Shown piece by piece: positions 1 to 4,618 of a DNA stretch of 5,610 nucleotides. A model generated the notes under the pieces. It saw only the letters and a program-made list of their open reading frames with translations, was not told the DNA's origin and searched no databases. The DNA lies in NCBI GenBank assembly GCA_903828025.1, contig CAIKKO010000188.1:1-5610 (forward strand), written 5' to 3'. Numbering within the stretch: the stretch's first letter is position 1; each line of letters opens with the position of its first letter. The stretch comes from an uncultured Sphingomonadales bacterium (GTDB taxonomy: Bacteria > Pseudomonadota > Alphaproteobacteria > Sphingomonadales > Sphingomonadaceae). A program made the translations under genes and the position numbers.

Positions 1-146
1 AGTGCCGAGTTCGGCTTCTTCGGGGTCGTCGTGTAAACGCGGGTGCAGACGCCGCGCTTCTGCGGGTTCTGCTCCATTGCGGGCACCTTGGACTTGGCCT
101 TCTGGGGCACGCGACCCTTGCGGATCAGCTGGTTGATTGTAGGCAT
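1..146 (-). CDS. rpsL: 30S ribosomal protein S12, N-terminal part
   Basis: S12 sits at the decoding centre of the 30S subunit and helps control accuracy. The minus-strand reading from the ATG at 146-144 begins MPTINQLIRKGRVPQKAKSK and continues through QNPQKRGVCTRVYTTTPKKP to PNSAL at the window edge. This is the highly conserved S12 N-terminus, with no gaps or odd residues. Only 48 full codons are present; the usual protein is about 123 residues, so the rest, including the region where streptomycin-resistance changes occur, lies outside. The start is fixed by the conserved MPTINQL. The likely ribosome binding site is AGGTGA (plus 157-162, read on minus), about 10 nt upstream and inside a strong hairpin. 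In related bacteria rpsL heads the str operon (rpsL-rpsG-fusA-tuf), which would continue to the left; that is inference. Identification is essentially certain. Confidence 0.98.
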   Translation of the reverse strand, partial: MPTINQLIRKGRVPQKAKSKVPAMEQNPQKRGVCTRVYTTTPKKPNSA

Positions 147-154
147 GAAAGACT

Positions 155-193
155 CTTCACCTTGGTTGCAGGTGCGACAAGACCAAGGTGAAG
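155..193 (-). promoter_or_regulatory. rpsL leader hairpin enclosing the ribosome binding site
   Basis: Plus positions 155-166 (CTTCACCTTGGT) and 182-193 (ACCAAGGTGAAG) are perfect reverse complements, giving a 12-bp stem with a 15-nt loop. In the rpsL transcript the 3' arm is ACCAAGGTGAAG and ends 8 nt before the ATG. It contains AGGTGA, complementary to the UCACCU at the 3' end of bacterial 16S rRNA. The 5' arm contains UCACCU itself, so it mimics the anti-Shine-Dalgarno sequence. There is no U-tract, so a terminator is unlikely. The inferred role is translational control of rpsL. The alternative is a leader structure with no regulatory role. Confidence 0.6.
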
Positions 194-233
194 GTTTGCT
201 CTCATCCAGCGGTAGCGGGAAACACCCACTATC

Positions 234-257
234 CGGCTTGCCCTTGGGGGCAAGCCG
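234..257 (-). promoter_or_regulatory. Second perfect stem-loop in the rpsL leader
   Basis: CGGCTTGCCC at 234-243 and GGGCAAGCCG at 248-257 form a perfect 10-bp stem around a 4-nt loop. On the minus strand the loop is CCAA and the next bases are GATAGTGGG, so there is no U-tract and it is not a classical terminator. The loop plus the start of its 3' arm reads CCAAGG (plus 242-247), complementary to CCUUGG in the 5' arm of the next hairpin (plus 183-188). The two structures could therefore interact; that is inference. Confidence 0.45.
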
Positions 258-274
258 CCATGCTGCATGAGCTG

Positions 275-293
275 AAAACGCTCCACCCGGAGC
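275..293 (-). terminator. Weak terminator- or attenuator-like hairpin ahead of rpsL
   Basis: On the minus strand GCTCC (293-289) and GGAGC (284-280) form a 5-bp GC-rich stem with loop GGGT, followed after one G by TTTT (278-275). This has the form of a rho-independent terminator, but the stem is short and the U-run is only four. It could end transcripts from the upstream operon, attenuate the rpsL leader, or be chance. Confidence 0.2.
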
Positions 294-481
294 AAGACGC
301 CACCGGGTTACTTTGACAGATAACGGGTGGACCGGTCCCCTGCCCTGATTCGGACGGATGGACCAAACACGAGAAGGCCCGCAAAGGACGGCAATTCCGC
401 CATTCAGGGCCCACCATACCGCGCACCGGCAATGTTCAGCTCTAATTCGCCAGAGACGGCAGACCGCTCCGGATGGACGCG

Positions 482-510
482 CCCTTAAGCCGGAAGCGGC
501 TGCGGGTCAA
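482..510 (-). promoter_or_regulatory. Possible sigma-70-type promoter for rpsL
   Basis: On the minus strand TTGACC (510-505) is followed after exactly 17 nt by TAAGGG (487-482). The -35 element and spacing are good, and the base before it makes the CTTGAC favoured in alphaproteobacteria. The -10 element is poor. Use of this promoter would give a leader of more than 300 nt. Nothing better was found in the region, but confidence is low. Confidence 0.2.
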
Positions 511-545
511 GGACCGTCGCGTGGCGGTCGATAGATCCCGGGGGC

Positions 546-1187
546 TTATTCCGCCGCCTCGGCCATCGGCCCGCCCAACCCGGCGCTAAGCCGCATGATC
601 GTGCCGACCGTCTGATCGAGTGTCGTCAGGGCCGCGAGGAGCCAGTCCTCCATGGCCGCCAAGCCCCGCTCGCTCAGGCGCACGAAAGTGCGGCGTCCGT
701 CCCGGTCGTCCTCCTCGCGTTCGACCAGCCCGCGGGCCTCGAGAATGCGCAGCCAGCGCAGTGCGGTGGTCGGCGGAACATGCGCGCCGATGCAGGCACT
801 CGTGGTCGGTACGGATCGGTTTTCGCGGGTCGCGACATAGAGGTCGAGCAGGATGTCCCACGTCGGCTCGCCAAAGAGATCGGCAGGCAGGAACCGCCCG
901 CGCCGACGCCGGACATTATAGGTTTCCCGCGCGAAGGCGAGCATGGCACCGGAGGATATGCGGGTTGATGGCATACCCAGCTCGGTGCCGTAGCAGGGCG
1001 CTGGCACGATCGCACCAAGGCCCAGTTGGCCGGTGGGGAGATGGGCAGTGCCGAGATGAGCGGGGGCGAGATGGGCAGTGCCGGTTTCCGGCAGGTCTGC
1101 CGGTTCGGGCTTGGCAGCCGGGCCGATCCGGCGGATCGCGGCGAGGCGGCGCGGCCGGTCCGGGCGGCGGATGCGGCGACCGGTCAT
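546..1187 (-). CDS. MarR-like winged-helix DNA-binding protein
   Basis: A 213-residue protein, probably a cytoplasmic transcription factor. Residues about 96-185 form the recognisable part. RGRFLPADLFGEPTWDILLDLYVA is the leading helix, PPTTALRWLRILEARGLV (138-155) is the likely recognition helix, and EREEDDRDGRRTFVRLSERG (156-175) is the wing, with the DDRDGRR pattern typical of MarR-type proteins. This resembles a short winged-helix family I associate with sphingomonads. The first 95 residues are unlike MarR: an Arg/Pro-rich start, then four pentads GTAHL-APAHL-GTAHL-PTGQL (36-55). The ATG at 1187 is chosen because GGAGG lies 6 nt upstream; a shorter start at residue 72 or 82 would still keep the whole domain. 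It is the last gene of the minus-strand cluster, 52 bp after the membrane-protein gene. DNA target and ligand are unknown. Confidence 0.85.
   Translation of the reverse strand: MTGRRIRRPDRPRRLAAIRRIGPAAKPEPADLPETGTAHLAPAHLGTAHLPTGQLGLGAIVPAPCYGTELGMPSTRISSGAMLAFARETYNVRRRRGRFLPADLFGEPTWDILLDLYVATRENRSVPTTSACIGAHVPPTTALRWLRILEARGLVEREEDDRDGRRTFVRLSERGLAAMEDWLLAALTTLDQTVGTIMRLSAGLGGPMAEAAE
1023..1082 (-). repeat. 15-bp tandem repeat inside the winged-helix gene
   Basis: Four consecutive 15-bp units occur at 1023-1037, 1038-1052, 1053-1067 and 1068-1082. The second and fourth are identical (GAGATGGGCAGTGCC on plus), the third is close and the first is diverged. A perfect 16-nt match recurs at 1038-1053 and 1068-1083. 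Because the unit is a multiple of three, it encodes in-frame pentads ending in HL or QL and copy number could change without a frameshift. Flanking residues (ADLPE before, GLGAI after) loosely continue the pattern. Confidence 0.75.
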
Positions 1188-1239
1188 CGGATGCCTCCAC
1201 CGTCAGCGGAGCGGGCGCGGATGCGATACGAGCGCCCCA

Positions 1240-1686
1240 TCACATCAGCCTCCAGGAATGGTAACGGCCGATGCGCCGCTGGCGCTCCATGTGCGCGCCT
1301 GTGCCGATTGCCAGCACCACGAGCTGAAACAGGAATGGCATTTGCGTCATCGTCCAATAGGCGCGGCGAACCATGTCTTCGTTCCACAGCTTGGCGATAT
1401 GGCCGAGCACCACGAGGACCTGCGAGGCCGAAACCCACAGCGGCCAGCCGCGATTGGCATAAAGCGCCACCCAAAGCAGGGTGAAGAAGGCCCAGATGTC
1501 GATCACCAGATGTCCTGGGTTGACCGTATACCAGGCCGGATCGCCGAACAGTTTATGATTGCCCACATCCAGCAGGAATGTGGAGACGAGCACTGTCGCG
1601 ACCAGCTGTTCGGGCTCGCCACCTCTGCGAGCCGCGAACAGCGTGGATGCGATCAGGCCTATCCGGAGGATCCAAAGCCACAGCAT
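1240..1686 (-). CDS. Small multipass membrane protein, unknown function
   Basis: A 148-residue protein that I cannot assign to a named family. Hydrophobic stretches at about 3-18, 27-41, 60-77, 83-100 and 116-131 suggest four or five transmembrane helices, so it should sit in the inner membrane. Arg/Lys clusters near 20-21 and 135-141 give topology hints. Histidines lie in or next to the membrane segments (H44 in GNHKLFGDP, H59 in NPGHL, H96 in LGHIAKLW), and aromatic residues are abundant. The start is fixed by an in-frame TGA three codons before the ATG; the only upstream purine run is GGGGA, 12 nt away, so translation may depend on coupling or be weak. It lies 38 bp after the 128-residue gene and 52 bp before the winged-helix gene, in the same direction, which fits one operon. 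A membrane sensor or partner for the neighbouring regulators is a guess. Confidence 0.75.
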   Translation of the reverse strand: MLWLWILRIGLIASTLFAARRGGEPEQLVATVLVSTFLLDVGNHKLFGDPAWYTVNPGHLVIDIWAFFTLLWVALYANRGWPLWVSASQVLVVLGHIAKLWNEDMVRRAYWTMTQMPFLFQLVVLAIGTGAHMERQRRIGRYHSWRLM

Positions 1687-1724
1687 GGTGAATCAGATTC
1701 CCCGGACGACCGCCCAACCGGGCA

Positions 1725-2111
1725 TTATGCAGCCTGTACGGCCGCGGCTTCGGCCGCGTCGGACATGTCATCGCCAGCGAGGATCGCCGCCGGCGGGCAG
1801 GCGTCGTTGCCCCCGCAGGTTTCCACGGCAATGGTGCTCAGCCGTCCATGCACGCGGGCGAGTTCGCCGCCGGCATCGACCATCGCCGCCTGGCTCTTCA
1901 CCAGCCGCATCAGCGCTTCCTGGCCGAGAAACGGGGAAACACCGGTTTCGCGGCGCGCACCGACCATCGTGGCCAGCAGCGTGGCCTGACGCATCAGCGC
2001 CTCGTCGAGCGCGGCTTCGGCCTTGTGCAGATCGCGGGCGATGCGCAGCTGGGCGACCGACAGCGGCATATCGGCGGTTTCGATCGAGGTGTTGGCAACA
2101 AAAGTGGTCAT
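1725..2111 (-). CDS. 128-residue helical protein, unknown function
   Basis: I do not recognise a named family. From the ATG at 2111 the protein is MTTFVANTSIETADMPLSVA and onwards. Residues about 17-98 are almost entirely predicted helix with many Ala/Leu/Glu/Arg residues (for example DLHKAEAALDEALMRQATLL and GGELARVHGRL), broken near GVSPF (57-61), suggesting a helical hairpin or coiled-coil bundle. The C-terminal tail has two cysteines (C99 and C105 in ETCGGNDACPP), then an acidic, Ala-rich end. No signal peptide or membrane segment is visible. The start is supported by AGGAG 8 nt upstream; an ATG at 2213 would overlap the LuxR-type gene and lacks such a site. It lies 70 bp after the LuxR-type gene and 38 bp before the membrane-protein gene. 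It may be a small adaptor or regulator partner, but that rests only on position. Confidence 0.75.
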   Translation of the reverse strand: MTTFVANTSIETADMPLSVAQLRIARDLHKAEAALDEALMRQATLLATMVGARRETGVSPFLGQEALMRLVKSQAAMVDAGGELARVHGRLSTIAVETCGGNDACPPAAILAGDDMSDAAEAAAVQAA

Positions 2112-2181
2112 GACTTTCTCTCCTAGCTTGGAGCCCCCCCGGGCCCGCACAGTTCCAAGAACGAGGAGAGGTTCGCCCGGA

Positions 2182-2793
2182 TCAATGAGCGATGATTTGA
2201 GACAGCTGCGCAAACATCGCGAGGCCGCCCATCACTATCAGGATCAGGAACATGGCAAGGACCGCAATGGTGCCCAGCCGTACATACGTTCCAAATGGCC
2301 CGTCGAACATCTCCGGGAGGACATGATGGTAGGGTTCGGCCAATGCGTCCCCGCCTGAAAGCGCAACCCTGGGAAGCGCTTCGAGGCGGACAGGCAGAGA
2401 CTGTTGCCAGACCCTCGTGTCCTCCTGAGATGGACTGTGCATGGCATCGGCAGCAGGAGCGACATGGGAAAACCCGTATACGGATCGTTCGTATATACCC
2501 GTATTCGGTGCGGCATCCGCGACAAGACGGCGATAGGCCTGCGCCACCTCGCCGCGCGTGACGACACCCAGCTTGGCCCGCGCCAGCATGATGCGTTGAT
2601 CGACGGTATGAGGCGATATACCGAGGGTGCGGGAAATCTCTTTCGAGGTTTTATGCTGAATCAGCAGATCCAGCACATCGCGCTGCTTGCTGGTCAAAGA
2701 TGTCAGAACGTCCAACGCCAGGTCCGCCTGCTCTCGTGCCGAATCGGCCACGTCAGGGCGCGGCAACGCAGCAGTTTGGTCATATTCACCCAT
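2182..2793 (-). CDS. LuxR-type HTH regulator with C-terminal membrane anchor
   Basis: A 203-residue protein with reversed architecture for a LuxR-type regulator: the DNA-binding domain comes first. Residues about 31-90 match a LuxR/NarL HTH: LTSKQRDVLDLLIQHKTSKE (scaffold helices), ISRTLGISPHTVDQRIMLAR (recognition helix) and KLGVVTRGEVAQAYRRL. No receiver or autoinducer domain precedes it. Residues 91-170 form a polar, Pro-containing linker, and 171-195 (RLGTIAVLAMFLILIVMGGL) are a single transmembrane helix near the C-terminus, predicting a tail-anchored protein with the DNA-binding domain in the cytoplasm. An in-frame TAG two codons upstream fixes the ATG at 2793; AGGG lies just upstream. 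It is first in the minus-strand cluster and divergent from the kinase gene, so it may control both through the shared region. Target and signal are unknown. Confidence 0.88.
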   Translation of the reverse strand: MGEYDQTAALPRPDVADSAREQADLALDVLTSLTSKQRDVLDLLIQHKTSKEISRTLGISPHTVDQRIMLARAKLGVVTRGEVAQAYRRLVADAAPNTGIYERSVYGFSHVAPAADAMHSPSQEDTRVWQQSLPVRLEALPRVALSGGDALAEPYHHVLPEMFDGPFGTYVRLGTIAVLAMFLILIVMGGLAMFAQLSQIIAH

Positions 2794-2842
2794 GAAGCCC
2801 TACCGGAAAATCAAAAAGCGCCATTGCGGAGGTAAAAATGAA

Positions 2843-2859
2843 GGAATAACGCTCATTCC
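2843..2859. promoter_or_regulatory. Inverted repeat upstream of the LuxR-type gene
   Basis: GGAAT (2843-2847) and ATTCC (2855-2859) form a perfect 5-bp inverted repeat around a 7-bp centre, about 50 bp before the LuxR-type gene start. It is a possible operator for one of the local regulators. A poor promoter-like pair on minus (TTGGTT, 18 nt, TTATTC) overlaps it. The match is short and could be chance. Confidence 0.25.
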
Positions 2860-2902
2860 GCAAGGACAACCAATCATCCAGATCGTGCGAATTCACGAAC
2901 CG

Positions 2903-2944
2903 TGTTAGACCTAAAAAGCCCATGAATCCCCTAACATAGGTTAA
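2903..2944. promoter_or_regulatory. Operator-like inverted repeats upstream of the kinase gene
   Basis: This relatively AT-rich stretch 30-70 bp before the kinase start holds nested inverted repeats: TTAG-AC-CTAA (2905-2914), CCTA-ACA-TAGG (2930-2940) and TAAC-ATAG-GTTA (2932-2943). The hexamer TGTTAG at 2903-2908 recurs inverted as CTAACA at 2931-2936. NarL/FixJ-class regulators often bind short inverted repeats, so these are candidate sites for the response regulator or the LuxR-type protein. No convincing -35/-10 pair was found nearby, which would fit an activator-dependent promoter but does not prove one. Confidence 0.35.
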
Positions 2945-2971
2945 ATCTACTATTAACTGGAGATAAAGCAC

Positions 2972-4618
2972 GTGGAACGGCGGCGCATGTTCGCTCGGCG
3001 GACGGGAAAGGCCTTGGCCACGAGCCGCGCGGCGCTGGTGGTCGTTTTCATCCTCGCGCTGTGGATTACCCCGGCCAAAAGCACGGGTTACCTGACCACC
3101 ATCTATCTGTTCCTGTCGATCTATCTCGTCGGGTCGGTGCTCATGGCGGTCGTGGCCTGGACCAGTTGGTGGTTCGAATACAGACTCGCGCCGTTGGCCC
3201 ATGGCATCGACATTGTTGCCTTCATTACAGCGGTTTATCTGTCCGAAATCGACGCTGCTGATTTCAACAGCCCTTATCCGACCGTCACCGCATTCCTGCT
3301 CGCCAGCGCGACCCTGCGCTGGGGATGGCTGGGCGTAGCCTGGACAGCGATTGCCCTCACCGTGCTGAGCGCAACCGTCGGCTCGAGCCTCTATGCGCTC
3401 GGTTTCAACCTCGATGTCTACCTCTACGCGCGGCGGCTGATGTATTTCGGCGTGTTTGCAATGACGATGGTCTGGCTGAGCGCCGAGCAGCGCACAACGC
3501 GCGCGCTGCCCATGCCCAAGACGCCCGGCACAGCGGGCGGGCGGCGCAATGCCGTGCTGATCGACATGCTCGCCTTTGCCAGAGCAACCCTGCAAGGCAC
3601 CGGTGCCGCCATCGCCATCACGCGCGGCGAGGAGCCCTGGACCGAAGTGCTGCGCGACACCGGCGATGCGGTGATCCACGACCGGCTGGGGCCCGATGTC
3701 TTTGACGGTGCCTTCGGCGAGCCGAATTGTGCGGCGCTGATTGATATCCCGCGTGCGCGGCGGATCATGACCCGCACCAGCACGTTCCCGATCGCCCTTC
3801 CCGGCCCGTTTGCTGCCCCGCTGGCGGTGCATTGCAACGTCGACGAAGGCCTTCTTGTCACGTTCGAAACCGCGTCCGGCCCCGGGCAACTGCTGGTCTG
3901 GGGCATCGCCGACATGTGTGTCGACGATCTCCCGCTGGTCGAGGCGATGGGCCGCCACCTCAGCACGGAGCTCGACCGCGAAGACATGGCCGAGCTGGCG
4001 CAGGCCGCTTCAGCCGCCGCATTGCGCGACGCGCTGGCGCGTGACCTGCATGACAGTGTGGCGCAGTTCCTTGCCGGCACCCAGTTCCGGCTGGAAGCCA
4101 TTACCCGCTGGATTCGCGAGGGCCTCGATCCGTCGGGCGAGGTCGACGCGCTCAAGTCCGCCCTGCGCCGGGAACAGGGCGAACTGCGCGGGACCATCCG
4201 GCGCTTGCGGCGCGGCGAGGAAGGCGACCGGCATATCGACGTGGCCGAGGAGCTCGAAACACTGCTGGGCGAACTCAGCCAGCATTGGGATATCATGGTC
4301 CGACTGGTCTGCGAGGTCAGGCCGCTGCCCGTTTCGATCAGCCTCGCGTATGAACTGCGCCAGGTTCTGCGCGAGGCCGTGGCCAACGCCGCGCGTCATG
4401 GCCAGTGCCGAGAGGTCGTCGTCACGGTGGAGCATGCGGGCACGCAGATCACGCTCGCCATTGCCGACGATGGGTGCGGTTTCCCGGGTCTGGCACCGGT
4501 GTCCACGCCGAAATCGATCAGCGAGCGGATCGGGACTTTGGGTGGGACGCTGAAGATCACAAACAATGGGCCGGGCGTGTTGCTCGAAATCGCACTCCCG
4601 ACTAGGACAGCATCATGA
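2972..4618 (+). CDS. Membrane sensor histidine kinase, HisKA_3 class
   Basis: A 548-residue inner-membrane kinase of the NarX/DesK class, expected to phosphorylate the adjacent response regulator. About six transmembrane helices fill residues 20-170 (for example ALVVVFILALWI and LSIYLVGSVLMAVVAW), with only short loops and thus no large periplasmic sensor. Residues about 190-330 form a cytoplasmic region that may be GAF-like but is weak. The dimerisation domain (about 345-412) carries RDLHDSVAQFLAG: H360 is the phosphorylated histidine, and D361 with Q365 form the DxxxQ motif linked to phosphatase activity in this class. The ATPase domain shows the N box EAVANAARHG (N472) and G1 box DDGCGF (499-504); the usual GLxGMRER region is replaced by TPKSISERIGTLGG. 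The GTG start is chosen because GGAGA lies 8 nt upstream; an ATG at 2987 is the alternative. It overlaps the response regulator by ATGA. Confidence 0.93.
   Translation: MERRRMFARRTGKALATSRAALVVVFILALWITPAKSTGYLTTIYLFLSIYLVGSVLMAVVAWTSWWFEYRLAPLAHGIDIVAFITAVYLSEIDAADFNSPYPTVTAFLLASATLRWGWLGVAWTAIALTVLSATVGSSLYALGFNLDVYLYARRLMYFGVFAMTMVWLSAEQRTTRALPMPKTPGTAGGRRNAVLIDMLAFARATLQGTGAAIAITRGEEPWTEVLRDTGDAVIHDRLGPDVFDGAFGEPNCAALIDIPRARRIMTRTSTFPIALPGPFAAPLAVHCNVDEGLLVTFETASGPGQLLVWGIADMCVDDLPLVEAMGRHLSTELDREDMAELAQAASAAALRDALARDLHDSVAQFLAGTQFRLEAITRWIREGLDPSGEVDALKSALRREQGELRGTIRRLRRGEEGDRHIDVAEELETLLGELSQHWDIMVRLVCEVRPLPVSISLAYELRQVLREAVANAARHGQCREVVVTVEHAGTQITLAIADDGCGFPGLAPVSTPKSISERIGTLGGTLKITNNGPGVLLEIALPTRTAS

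Larger units (their letters stand above)
147..545 (-). other. Long structured intergenic region and rpsL leader
   Basis: About 400 bases without a convincing gene lie between the winged-helix gene and rpsL. Small open frames here (for example 229-432 minus) lack a good start signal and recognisable composition. The region holds the rpsL 5' leader. Read on the minus strand towards rpsL, it contains a weak promoter-like pair near 510-482, a loose hairpin at 329-301 (CACC and GTTA arms with a small internal loop), a short hairpin at 293-280 followed by UUUU, a perfect 10-bp stem at 257-234 and a perfect 12-bp stem at 193-155. A 9-bp direct repeat CGGATGGAC occurs at 355-363 and 470-478. I see no clear rho-independent terminator for the upstream operon before the candidate promoter. 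Confidence 0.6.

Noticed and set aside
43..270. Plus-strand open frame of 75 codons overlapping the rpsL start
   Set aside because: Antisense to the invariant S12 N-terminus and running through both strong hairpins; no start signal.
229..432. Small minus-strand open frame (67 codons) in the rpsL leader
   Set aside because: It begins at a TTG without a purine-rich site, and the peptide has no recognisable pattern; the region is better explained as structured leader.
620..1264. Plus-strand open frame of 214 codons opposite the winged-helix gene
   Set aside because: The minus strand has a recognisable winged-helix domain and a good ribosome binding site; this frame has neither.
1078..1989. Plus-strand open frame of 303 codons across three minus-strand genes
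   Set aside because: It crosses two intergenic gaps and three better-supported genes, with biased Arg/Pro/Ala-rich composition.
2138..2156. GGAAC on the minus strand, as a possible general-stress (EcfG-type) promoter for the 128-residue gene
   Set aside because: No CGTT-like -10 element occurs 16-17 nt downstream; the following bases are a G/C run.
2112..2213. Upstream ATG at 2213 as start of the 128-residue protein
   Set aside because: It would add 34 residues of unlikely composition, overlap the LuxR-type gene, and lacks a ribosome binding site, whereas the ATG at 2111 has AGGAG at 8 nt.
2786..3958. Long minus-strand open frame (390 codons) opposite the kinase gene
   Set aside because: It is antisense to a clear kinase, its composition is Gly/Arg/His/Gln-rich with no recognisable domain, and it also runs through the divergent promoter region and the LuxR-type gene start. 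It is a product of high-GC codon bias.
3424..4386. Minus-strand open frame of 320 codons, Ser/Arg-rich
   Set aside because: A low-complexity shadow of the kinase coding sequence, without ribosome binding site or domain.
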